Positions 7,256 to 15,406 of a stretch of DNA of 64,000 bases are shown here, piece by piece. The notes beneath the pieces were generated by a model. It made no database searches. It had not been told where the DNA came from and saw only the letters and a list, made by a program, of their open reading frames with translations. The stretch covers positions 4,402,001-4,466,000 of the forward strand of contig NZ_JAJNEL010000001.1 in NCBI RefSeq assembly GCF_029428675.1, given 5' to 3'. Source of the stretch: Streptomyces sp. JH14 (GTDB lineage: Bacteria; Actinomycetota; Actinomycetes; Streptomycetales; Streptomycetaceae). Made by a program: the position numbers and the translations under genes. The first letter of the stretch is position 1; each line of letters starts with the position of its first letter.

Positions 7256-8368
7256 ATGACCGTGTCCGAAACCACTGCCGACGTCGGCGCAGAGGCTCTG
7301 CGCCCGCATGCGGAGGACGCCTTCGCCGACGAGTTGAAGGCACTCGCGGCCGCCGACGACCGGCCGCGGCCCGAGCGTTGGAAACTGTCGCCGTGGGCGG
7401 TGGCCACCTATCTGCTCGGCGGCGTGCTTCCGGGCGGAGCGGTGATCACACCCAAGTACGTGGGCCCGCGCCGTCTCGTCGAGGTCGCCGTGACGACGCT
7501 CGCCACCGACCGCGCCCTGCTGCTCCTCGGCGTCCCCGGCACCGCCAAGACCTGGGTCTCCGAGCATCTCGCGGCCGCCGTCAGCGGCGACTCGACGCTG
7601 CTCGTCCAGGGCACGGCGGGCACACCCGAGGAAGCCGTGCGGTACGGGTGGAACTACGCGCAGCTGCTGGCGCACGGCCCCAGCCGTGACGCGCTGGTGC
7701 CCAGTCCGCTGATGCGCGCGATGTCCCAGGGCATGACCGCGCGGATCGAGGAACTCACCCGTATTCCCGCCGACGTGCAGGACTCGCTCATCACGATCCT
7801 GTCGGAGAAGACGCTTCCCCTCCCCGAACTGGGACAGGAGGTCCAGGCCGTTCGCGGCTTCAACGTCATCGCAACGGCCAATGACCGCGACCGCGGGGTC
7901 AACGAGCTGTCCAGCGCCCTGCGCCGCCGGTTCAACACGGTCGTGCTGCCGCTGCCCGCCACGCCCGAAGCGGAGGTCGACATCGTGTCCCGGCGTGTGG
8001 ACCAGATCGGGCGTTCGCTCGACCTCCCGCCGTCGCCCGACGGCATGGCCGAGATCCGCCGGGTGGTCACGGTCTTCCGCGAACTGCGCGACGGCGTCAC
8101 GACCGACGGCCGCACCAAGCTCAAGTCCCCGTCGGGCACGCTGTCGACGGCCGAGGCCATCTCCGTCGTCACCAACGGCCTTGCGCTCGCCGCCCACTTC
8201 GGCGACGGGGTGCTGCGCCCCGGTGACGTCGCGGCCGGCATCCTCGGTGCGGTCGTCCGTGATCCGGCGGCCGACCGCGTGATCTGGCAGGAGTATCTGG
8301 AGACCGTGGTCCGTGAGCGGGACGGCTGGAAGGACTTCTACCGTGCCTGCCGCGAGGTCTCCGCATGA
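7256..8368 (+). CDS. MoxR-family AAA+ ATPase (YehL-like)
   Basis: Soluble 370-aa AAA+ ATPase of the MoxR group, which remodels or activates proteins together with a VWA-domain partner. Walker A is GVPGTAKT (92-99, Lys98). Walker B lies in ARIEELTRIP (162-171) and has Glu-Glu (165/166) where most relatives have Asp-Glu. Sensor 1 is IATAN (205-209) and the arginine-finger region is LRRRF (222-226). ATG 7256 follows GGAGGGGG. Its stop overlaps the next start (ATGA), so translation is coupled to DUF5682. MoxR-plus-VWA pairs are well known (RavA-ViaA, NorQ-NorD); the MoxR/DUF5682/VWA order matches E. coli yehL-yehM-yehP as I recall it. Confidence 0.92.
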   Translation: MTVSETTADVGAEALRPHAEDAFADELKALAAADDRPRPERWKLSPWAVATYLLGGVLPGGAVITPKYVGPRRLVEVAVTTLATDRALLLLGVPGTAKTWVSEHLAAAVSGDSTLLVQGTAGTPEEAVRYGWNYAQLLAHGPSRDALVPSPLMRAMSQGMTARIEELTRIPADVQDSLITILSEKTLPLPELGQEVQAVRGFNVIATANDRDRGVNELSSALRRRFNTVVLPLPATPEAEVDIVSRRVDQIGRSLDLPPSPDGMAEIRRVVTVFRELRDGVTTDGRTKLKSPSGTLSTAEAISVVTNGLALAAHFGDGVLRPGDVAAGILGAVVRDPAADRVIWQEYLETVVRERDGWKDFYRACREVSA

Positions 8369-10740
8369 GCGGCGCCCAGCCCGCCGCCGGCCCGCTGCTC
8401 CTCGGGGTCCGGCACCACGGCCCCGGATCCGCCCGCGCGGTCCGCGCCGCGCTGGACGCCGCGCGCCCGCGGGCCGTTCTCATCGAGGGACCCCCCGAGG
8501 GGGACGCACTGCTGCCGCTCGCCGCCGACGAGCGGATGCGGCCACCGGTCGCGCTGCTCGCCCACGCGGTGGACGACCCGGGCCGGGCGGCGTTCTGGCC
8601 GTTCGCCGTCTTCTCGCCGGAATGGGTCGCGATCCGCTGGGCACTGCGCCATGACGTGCCGGTCCGCTTCATCGACCTGCCCGCGGCCCACTCCCTGGCC
8701 ATGACGGACTCCCCGCCCGCGGACACGGACCACGGCGACCGGGGCCGGGGGCAGGCGGGCGACGACGCATCCGCCCCGGTCGTGGCCGCGTCCGCGGTCG
8801 ACCCGATCGCGGTCCTCGCCGAGGCCGCCGGGTACGACGACCCCGAGCGCTGGTGGGAGGACGTCGTCGAGCACCGCACACCGGACGGTCAGGTCGCCGA
8901 CCCCCGCGCCCCGTTCGCCGCGCTCGGCGAGGCGATGACAGCCCTGCGCGAGGTGTACGGGGACGGCGGGCACCCCCGCGACACCGTCCGTGAGGCGTAC
9001 ATGCGTATCCAGCTGCGCGCCGCCCGCAAGGAGTTCGGGGACGACATCGCCGTCGTCTGCGGGGCCTGGCATGTGCCCGCGCTCGGAGCGAGGACGACGG
9101 TCACGGCCGACAGGGCCCTCCTCAAGGGAATGCCCAAGGTCAAGACCGAGACGACCTGGGTGCCCTGGACGCATCGGCGGCTCGCCCGGCACAGCGGTTA
9201 CGGGGCGGGGATCGACTCGCCCGGCTGGTACGGACACCTCTTCGGCGCCCCCGACCGTCCGCTCGAGCGGTGGATGACCAAGGTTGCCGGACTGCTGCGT
9301 GACGAGGACAGGTTCGTGTCGTCCGCCCATGTCATCGAGGCCGTCCGGCTCGCCCGGGCCCTCGCCGCCCTACGCGGACGCCCGCTCGCAGGGCTGAGCG
9401 AGACGACCGACGCGATCCGGGCCGTCATGTGCGAGGGCTCCGATGTGCCGCTCGCGCTCGTACGGGACCGGCTCGTCGTCGGCGAGACGCTCGGAGAGGT
9501 ACCGGACAGCGCCCCCGCCGTGCCGCTGCAGCGCGATCTCACCCGGCTCCAGCGCACGCTGCGGCTCAAGCCGGAAGCGCTGGAGCGCGAGCTGGAGCTC
9601 GACCTCCGCAAGGACACCGACGCGGCCCGCAGCCGCCTGCTGCACCGGCTGCGGCTCCTCGCCGTCGGCTGGGGCGAACCGGCCGCCGGCCGGGGGAGCA
9701 CCGGCACATTCCGGGAGAGCTGGCGGCTGCGCTGGGAGCCCGAGCAGCACGTACAGGTCGCGGAGGCCGGGGTCTGGGGCACCACGGTCCTCACCGCCGC
9801 GACCGCCAAGGCCGAAGCGGAGGCCGTATCGGCGACCGCGCTCGCCGAGGTCACCGCGCTCGCCGAGCGCTGCCTCCTCGCCGAACTGCCCGACGCGCTG
9901 CCCGTGGTGATGCGGGCCCTTGCCGACCGGGCCGCGCTCGACGCCGACGTGGGCCACCTCGCCGACGCGCTGCCCGCCCTGGCCCGCACCCTGAGGTACG
10001 GGGACGTGCGGTCGACGGACACCGCGGCGCTCGGCGAGGTCGCGGCCGGGCTCGCCGAGCGGATCTGCGTCGGACTGCCACCCGCGTGCACCGGCCTCGA
10101 CACCGACGGCGCCGACGGACTGCGCCGCCAGGTGGACGGGGTCCACGCCGCGATCGGGCTGCTCGCCGGCACCGTACCGGCGGACGGGATCCGTGAACGC
10201 TGGACGGCAGTGCTGCACAAACTGGCCGCCCGGGACACCGTCGCGGGTGTCATCCGGGGCCGGGCGGCCCGACTGCTGCTCGACGAGGGGCGGATCGAGG
10301 AGGACGACGCGGCGCGGCTGATGGGCCTCGCCCTGTCGCCCGGCACACTCCCGGCCGACGCGGCGGCCTGGATCGAGGGGTTCGTCGGCGGGGGCGGCAT
10401 GCTCCTCGTCCACGACGAGCGGCTGCTCGGCCTGGTCGACGCCTGGCTGGCCGGCGTCCCTGCCGACACGTTCACCGACGTGCTGCCGCTGTTGCGCCGC
10501 ACCTTCTCGTCCTACGAACCGGGCGTACGGCGCACGCTGGGCGAGCTCGTACGCCGCGGCCCGGCCACAGGAGGCCCGGCCGGAACCACGGGGGGAACGA
10601 CGGCCCCCGGCTTCGGCCCCGGCCTCGACGACGAACGGGCGGATGCGGTGGCGCCGGTGCTGCGGCTGCTGCTGGGGCTGGAGACCGAGGGCGCGGACAC
10701 AGCCGGCCACGCCATGGAAGAGCTGGGGGCAACAGGATGA
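8365..10740 (+). CDS. DUF5682 family protein, TIKI/TraB-like fold suspected
   Basis: A 791-aa cytosolic protein without signal peptide. The N-terminal 240 residues carry two G-x-x-H motifs, GVRH (14-17) and GAWH (233-236), and a Glu after a hydrophobic strand (VLIEG, Glu41). This pattern is described for the TIKI/TraB/PrgY group and related EreA/ChaN-like hydrolases, so I infer a metal-dependent hydrolase or protease domain. The rest is Leu/Ala/Arg-rich helical sequence without known motifs. Start and stop overlap both neighbours by ATGA, implying tight stoichiometric co-production with the MoxR ATPase and VWA protein. Similar in size and context to E. coli YehM (recollection). The enzymatic activity is inference. 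Confidence 0.8.
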   Translation: MSGAQPAAGPLLLGVRHHGPGSARAVRAALDAARPRAVLIEGPPEGDALLPLAADERMRPPVALLAHAVDDPGRAAFWPFAVFSPEWVAIRWALRHDVPVRFIDLPAAHSLAMTDSPPADTDHGDRGRGQAGDDASAPVVAASAVDPIAVLAEAAGYDDPERWWEDVVEHRTPDGQVADPRAPFAALGEAMTALREVYGDGGHPRDTVREAYMRIQLRAARKEFGDDIAVVCGAWHVPALGARTTVTADRALLKGMPKVKTETTWVPWTHRRLARHSGYGAGIDSPGWYGHLFGAPDRPLERWMTKVAGLLRDEDRFVSSAHVIEAVRLARALAALRGRPLAGLSETTDAIRAVMCEGSDVPLALVRDRLVVGETLGEVPDSAPAVPLQRDLTRLQRTLRLKPEALERELELDLRKDTDAARSRLLHRLRLLAVGWGEPAAGRGSTGTFRESWRLRWEPEQHVQVAEAGVWGTTVLTAATAKAEAEAVSATALAEVTALAERCLLAELPDALPVVMRALADRAALDADVGHLADALPALARTLRYGDVRSTDTAALGEVAAGLAERICVGLPPACTGLDTDGADGLRRQVDGVHAAIGLLAGTVPADGIRERWTAVLHKLAARDTVAGVIRGRAARLLLDEGRIEEDDAARLMGLALSPGTLPADAAAWIEGFVGGGGMLLVHDERLLGLVDAWLAGVPADTFTDVLPLLRRTFSSYEPGVRRTLGELVRRGPATGGPAGTTGGTTAPGFGPGLDDERADAVAPVLRLLLGLETEGADTAGHAMEELGATG

Positions 10741-11936
10741 CGACGGCCACGCACACGGACACGGCGGACGACGAGCGGCTGCGGCGCTGGCGCCTGGTGC
10801 TGGGCGGGGACAGCGCCGAGAGCACCGGCTGCACCCTCGCCGGCCGGGACGCCGCGATGGACGGCGCGCTGAACGCGCTGTACGGCGGCGGGGGCAGGCC
10901 CGGCGGCCGGGGCGGGAGCGACCGCTCGGCCGGACTCGGCGGCTCCGCCCCGTCCGTCGCCCGCTGGCTCGGCGACATCCGTACGTACTTCCCCAGCTCC
11001 GTCGTCCAGGTCATGCAGCGTGACGCGATCGACCGGCTCGGTCTCTCCGCGCTGCTGCTGGAGCCGGAGATGCTGGAGGCCGTCGAGGCGGACGTCCATC
11101 TCGTCGGAACGCTGCTCTCGCTCAACAAGGCCATGCCCGAGACGACGAAGGAGACGGCGCGAGCCGTCGTGCGCAAGGTCGTCGACGATCTGGAGAAACG
11201 GCTCGCCACCCGCACGAGGGCCACGCTGACCGGTGCGCTCGACCGCTCGGCGAAGGTCAACAGGCCTCGCCACCGTGACATCGACTGGGACCGCACCATC
11301 CGGGCCAACCTCAAGAACTACCTGCCGCTGCCCGGCGGGGACGGAGCCGGCACGGTCGTCCCCGAACGGCTCATCGGTTACGGGCGGGCCGCGCAGGCAG
11401 TGAAGAAGGACGTCATCCTCTGCATCGACCAGTCGGGATCGATGGCCGCCTCCGTCGTCTACGCCTCCGTCTTCGGCGCGGTCCTCGCCTCCATGCGGAC
11501 CCTGCGGACCAGACTCGTCGTCTTCGACACGGCCGTCGTCGACCTCACGGACCAGCTCGACGACCCCGTCGACGTGCTCTTCGGCACCCAGCTCGGCGGG
11601 GGCACCGACATCAATCGGGCACTCGCGTACTGCCAGACAAGGATCACCCGCCCGGCCGAAACCGTGGTCGTCCTCATCAGCGACCTCTACGAGGGCGGCA
11701 TCCGCAACGAGATGCTGAAGCGGGCTGCCGCGATGAAGGCCTCGGGGGTGCAGTTCGTGACGCTGCTCGCCCTCTCCGACGAGGGCGCGCCCGCCTATGA
11801 CCGTGATCACGCGGCGGCGCTCGGCGCACTGGGCGCACCGGCGTTCGCGTGCACCCCGGACCTCTTCCCGGAGGTGATGGCGGCGGCGCTCGAGAAGCGG
11901 CCTCTGCCGATACCGGACAAGGAGACGCTTCGGTGA
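10737..11936 (+). CDS. VWA-domain protein (CoxE/YehP-like)
   Basis: A 399-aa soluble protein with a C-terminal von Willebrand A domain. The metal-ion-dependent adhesion site is complete: DQSGS (Asp231, Ser233, Ser235), Thr290 in GGGTD, and Asp316 in ISDLYEGG. The N-terminal 220 residues are helical with a Gly-rich loop (residues 50-60). CoxE-type VWA proteins work as the partner of a MoxR ATPase, using metal-bound acidic ligands to grip a target. Here the ATPase is encoded two genes upstream in a strictly overlapping operon (ATGA junctions). After its stop there is a 250-base gap before sucC and no hairpin I can see. Confidence 0.9.
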   Translation: MTTATHTDTADDERLRRWRLVLGGDSAESTGCTLAGRDAAMDGALNALYGGGGRPGGRGGSDRSAGLGGSAPSVARWLGDIRTYFPSSVVQVMQRDAIDRLGLSALLLEPEMLEAVEADVHLVGTLLSLNKAMPETTKETARAVVRKVVDDLEKRLATRTRATLTGALDRSAKVNRPRHRDIDWDRTIRANLKNYLPLPGGDGAGTVVPERLIGYGRAAQAVKKDVILCIDQSGSMAASVVYASVFGAVLASMRTLRTRLVVFDTAVVDLTDQLDDPVDVLFGTQLGGGTDINRALAYCQTRITRPAETVVVLISDLYEGGIRNEMLKRAAAMKASGVQFVTLLALSDEGAPAYDRDHAAALGALGAPAFACTPDLFPEVMAAALEKRPLPIPDKETLR

Positions 11937-12188
11937 GGGGCCCGGCCCGCGCACAGGGGCGGCGCAGTGCCGCGACGCGCCCGGCAGCACAGTCTGTGAC
12001 TGTAATCACCGCCCAGGTGTGAGCTGCGATTTATGGTCCTGCCGGGCTCGGGGATAACCTGCGGGATGGACATGCCGCGTACTCGGTGACCGTGTGCGCC
12101 TTCCTTGTGACAGTGCAGTCACGTTGCCCCTCGCGGCACGCCCACGCTGAAAACGAACCGCGAGACCACTGAAAAGGGACGGACGCGC

Positions 12189-13370
12189 GTGGACCTGTTC
12201 GAGTACCAGGCGAGGGACCTCTTCGCCAAGCACGGTGTACCGGTGCTGGCCGGTGAAGTCATTGACACGCCTGAGGCAGCCCGCGAGGCGACCGAGCGGC
12301 TGGGCGGCAAGTCCGTCGTCAAGGCGCAGGTGAAGGTCGGCGGCCGCGGCAAGGCCGGCGGCGTCAAGCTGGCCGCCACCCCCGACGAGGCGGTCGCCCG
12401 TGCGACCGACATCCTCGGCATGGACATCAAGGGCCACACGGTCCACAAGGTGATGATCGCCGAGACCGCGCCGGAGATTCTTGAGGAGTACTACGTCTCG
12501 TACCTCCTCGACCGCACCAACCGCACCTTCCTGGCCATGGCCTCGGTGCAGGGCGGCATGGACATCGAGGAGGTCGCGGAGAAGACCCCCGAGGCCCTCG
12601 CGAAGGTCCCGGTCGACTCCAACGCCGGAGTCACGATCGAGAAGGCCCGCGAGATCGTCGCCCAGGCGAAGTTCCCGGCCGAGGTGGCCGAGAAGGTCGC
12701 CGAGGTCATGGTGACGCTGTGGGACACCTTCGTCGCCGAGGACGCGCTCCTCGTCGAGGTCAACCCGCTCGCCAAGGTCGCCTCCGGCGACATCCTGGCG
12801 CTGGACGGCAAGGTGTCTCTCGACGAGAACGCCGACTTCCGTCAGCCCGGCCACGAGGCCCTCGAGGACAAGGCTGCGGCCAACCCGCTCGAGGCCGCCG
12901 CCAAGGCCAAGAACCTCAACTACGTCAAGCTCGACGGCGAGGTCGGCATCATCGGTAACGGTGCCGGTCTGGTCATGTCGACCCTGGACGTCGTCGCGTA
13001 CGCCGGTGAGAACCACGGCAACGTGAAGCCCGCCAACTTCCTCGACATCGGTGGCGGCGCCTCCGCCGAGGTCATGGCGAACGGCCTCGAGATCATCCTC
13101 GGCGACCCGGACGTCAAGTCCGTCTTCGTCAACGTCTTCGGTGGCATCACCGCGTGCGACGAGGTCGCCAACGGCATCGTCCAGGCGCTTGCGCTCCTGA
13201 AGTCGAAGGGCGAAGAGGTCACCAAGCCGCTCGTCGTGCGCCTCGACGGCAACAACGCGGAGCTGGGTCGCAAGATCCTTTCCGACGCCAACCACCCGCT
13301 CGTGCAGCGTGTGGACACCATGGACGGCGCGGCCGACAAGGCCGCCGAGCTCGCCGCGGCTGCGAAGTAA
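12189..13370 (+). CDS. sucC: Succinyl-CoA synthetase beta subunit
   Basis: ADP/GDP-forming succinate-CoA ligase beta chain (393 aa) of the TCA cycle; it makes ATP or GTP from succinyl-CoA together with SucD. The N-terminal ATP-grasp domain starts DLFEYQARDLFAKHG, and the C-terminal CoA-ligase domain contains FLDIGGGAS and VFGGITACD, which hold the phosphohistidine helix contacts. The GTG start at 12189 follows an AAGGGAC stretch. sucD follows after 21 bases. The upstream gap (11937-12188) must hold the promoter; it contains a GTGAC/GTCAC inverted repeat (12107-12122). Confidence 0.97.
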   Translation: MDLFEYQARDLFAKHGVPVLAGEVIDTPEAAREATERLGGKSVVKAQVKVGGRGKAGGVKLAATPDEAVARATDILGMDIKGHTVHKVMIAETAPEILEEYYVSYLLDRTNRTFLAMASVQGGMDIEEVAEKTPEALAKVPVDSNAGVTIEKAREIVAQAKFPAEVAEKVAEVMVTLWDTFVAEDALLVEVNPLAKVASGDILALDGKVSLDENADFRQPGHEALEDKAAANPLEAAAKAKNLNYVKLDGEVGIIGNGAGLVMSTLDVVAYAGENHGNVKPANFLDIGGGASAEVMANGLEIILGDPDVKSVFVNVFGGITACDEVANGIVQALALLKSKGEEVTKPLVVRLDGNNAELGRKILSDANHPLVQRVDTMDGAADKAAELAAAAK

Positions 13371-13391
13371 GGGACGAGGGACTCCAACACC

Positions 13392-14276
13392 ATGGCAATC
13401 TTCCTCACCAAGGACAGCAAGGTCATCGTCCAGGGGATGACCGGTGCCACCGGCATGAAGCACACCAAGCTCATGCTCGCCGACGGCACCAACATCGTCG
13501 GCGGCGTGAACCCGCGCAAGGCCGGCACGACCGTCGACTTCGACGGCACCGAGGTACCGGTCTTCGGCTCCGTCGCCGAGGCGATGGAGAAGACCGGCGC
13601 GAACGTGTCCGTCCTCTTCGTGCCGCCGGCCTTCGCCAAGGCCGCCGTCGTCGAGGCGATCGACGCCGAGATCCCCCTCGCCGTCGTGATCACCGAGGGC
13701 ATCGCCGTCCACGACTCGGCAGCCTTCTGGGCGTACGCCGGCTCGAAGGGCAACAAGACCCGGATCATCGGCCCGAACTGCCCCGGTCTGATCACCCCCG
13801 GCCAGTCCAACGCAGGCATCATCCCGGGCGACATCACCAAGCCCGGCCGCATCGGTCTCGTGTCGAAGTCCGGCACGCTGACCTACCAGATGATGTACGA
13901 GCTCCGTGACATCGGCTTCTCGTCCGCCGTCGGCATCGGTGGCGACCCGGTCATCGGTACCACGCACATCGACGCCCTCGAGGCGTTCGAGGCCGACCCC
14001 GACACCGACCTGATCGTCATGATCGGCGAGATCGGCGGCGACGCCGAGGAGCGTGCGGCGGACTTCATCGCGAAGAACGTCACCAAGCCGGTCGTCGGTT
14101 ACGTCGCGGGCTTCACCGCCCCCGAGGGCAAGACCATGGGCCACGCAGGCGCCATCGTCTCCGGTTCCTCCGGCACCGCCCAGGCGAAGAAGGAGGCCCT
14201 CGAGGCCGCCGGCGTCAAGGTCGGCAAGACGCCGACCGAGACCGCCAAGCTGGCGCGCGAGATCCTCGGCGCCTGA
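13392..14276 (+). CDS. sucD: Succinyl-CoA synthetase alpha subunit
   Basis: Alpha chain (294 aa) of succinate-CoA ligase, binding CoA and carrying the phosphohistidine. The CoA-binding Rossmann domain begins AIFLTKDSKVIVQGMTGATG. The active-site histidine is His251 in TMGHAGAIVSGSSG, and Glu213 sits in IGEIGGDAEE. Full length for the family. It forms an operon with sucC and ends 44 bases before a perfect 21-bp hairpin. Confidence 0.97.
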   Translation: MAIFLTKDSKVIVQGMTGATGMKHTKLMLADGTNIVGGVNPRKAGTTVDFDGTEVPVFGSVAEAMEKTGANVSVLFVPPAFAKAAVVEAIDAEIPLAVVITEGIAVHDSAAFWAYAGSKGNKTRIIGPNCPGLITPGQSNAGIIPGDITKPGRIGLVSKSGTLTYQMMYELRDIGFSSAVGIGGDPVIGTTHIDALEAFEADPDTDLIVMIGEIGGDAEERAADFIAKNVTKPVVGYVAGFTAPEGKTMGHAGAIVSGSSGTAQAKKEALEAAGVKVGKTPTETAKLAREILGA

Positions 14277-14320
14277 CAGCTGCTTCGCGGCTGAACCGCT
14301 GTATCGCGTCACCGCAACAG

Positions 14321-14368
14321 ACGGCGCGGGCCCGCACCCCGGGAAAACGGGGTGCGGGCCCGCGCCGT
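14321..14368. terminator. Strong bidirectional terminator after sucD
   Basis: Perfect 21-bp arms (14321-14341 and 14348-14368) with a 6-base GGAAAA loop, between the convergent sucD and the gene ending at 14385. It ends in a short T run on the plus strand. Confidence 0.85.
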
Positions 14369-14384
14369 TTCCGTACCGGGCCGG

Positions 14385-15290
14385 TCACCGCACTTGCGGG
14401 ACGAGCCGTGCGGGACCGTGGACGAGCTCGTCCCGGAGCTTCCTCTCCACCTTGCGGTCCTTCGGCGTCAGCTCCTGCGGGCCGCCGCGGGGCGGCACAC
14501 CCCCAACCCGCTCGGCGGGTGCCGGCGGTGTCTCGTAGTGCTCCGGAGCGGTCACCGTGGTGATCACCGTGAGGCCGATGAGCACGGCGCCGAGCGCAAT
14601 AGCCGCCCGCGTCCAGTGCCTCGCCTTGTTCTCGCTCACGGTCCGGATCGCGCGGGGAGTGATCATCGCGGCCACGGGCTGGGCGAGCGCCAGCGTGCCC
14701 AGCTGCTCGTGCAGCAGTGCGGACTGTCCGTCGGGAGACTCGGGGATCGCCAGTTCGGGCACCCGCTCGGCGATTGCGGCCCGAGCGGTCATGAGTCTGC
14801 CCGCCGTCGCCGGGGTGCTCGCCTCCGTCTCCGCCGCGGTCTCCGGCAGGTCCAGGCCGACACCGTCGTAGAGCACCAGGGTGCGCCGGTACGCCGGTGG
14901 CAGGCCGAGCAGCGCGTCGAGCAGGGCCCGCGAGCCGGGGGCGTCGGACGGCTGAGGGTCGGGGCGGCGGTGGTTGCGGCGCAGCCGGTGCCAGGGCGAC
15001 ATCGCGTACTCGTATGCGACGGCTCGCACCCAGCCGACCGGGTCCCGGTCCACCGCGACCTCGGGCCAGCGCTGCCAGGCCTGTTCGAAGGCCCGCTCGA
15101 CGGCCTCCTTGGAGAGGTTCCGGCGTCCGGTCAGCAGATACGTCTGCCGGAAGAGGGCGGTGGCGGAACGCGTATAGAGCGCGTCGAACGCTTCGGCGGG
15201 CGTGGGGCCGGGGAGCGGGGGGACGGGGGGTTCGGAGGGGACGGAGGGCAGCGGAGTGGTGGTGTCCGCATCGGTGTCGCTCTGCGTCAT
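14385..15290 (-). CDS. Sigma-70-like (ECF-type) protein with C-terminal membrane anchor
   Basis: A 301-aa protein. After a Pro-rich N-terminus (residues 1-30), residues about 33-100 resemble ECF sigma region 2 (FDALYTRSATALFRQTYLLTG, cut here for length). Residues about 125-180 resemble a weak region 4 (LGLPPAYRRTLVLYDGVGLDLPE). A single hydrophobic segment (IALGAVLIGLTVITTVTAP) lies near residues 230-250, followed by a basic Pro-rich tail. A sigma-like domain tethered to the membrane would be inactive until released. It lacks a neighbouring anti-sigma gene. The start is uncertain because the ribosome site is weak. It could also be a degenerate non-sigma paralogue. Confidence 0.65.
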   Translation of the reverse strand: MTQSDTDADTTTPLPSVPSEPPVPPLPGPTPAEAFDALYTRSATALFRQTYLLTGRRNLSKEAVERAFEQAWQRWPEVAVDRDPVGWVRAVAYEYAMSPWHRLRRNHRRPDPQPSDAPGSRALLDALLGLPPAYRRTLVLYDGVGLDLPETAAETEASTPATAGRLMTARAAIAERVPELAIPESPDGQSALLHEQLGTLALAQPVAAMITPRAIRTVSENKARHWTRAAIALGAVLIGLTVITTVTAPEHYETPPAPAERVGGVPPRGGPQELTPKDRKVERKLRDELVHGPARLVPQVR

Positions 15291-15406
15291 GCGGGCCCCC
15301 GGGCGGAGCTGCGCTGGGCCGAAAAGTGCATAAGCGTATATTGGGCGACACAGCGGCTATTCGCCCGTTACACGGAATAAGTGCGTGTCGTTGGGAGCAT
15401 GGCCGT

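Noticed and set aside
12107..12122. CRP-like site GTGAC-N6-GTCAC before sucC
   Set aside because: The spacing differs from the E. coli TGTGA-N6-TCACA and the Streptomyces Crp patterns as I know them; kept only as an unassigned inverted repeat.
12006..14312. 768-aa open frame antisense to sucC and sucD
   Set aside because: It is the exact complement of two essential TCA genes with strong codon bias; its protein is a low-complexity Val/Asp/Gly/Leu string without motifs. High GC at third positions creates such shadows.
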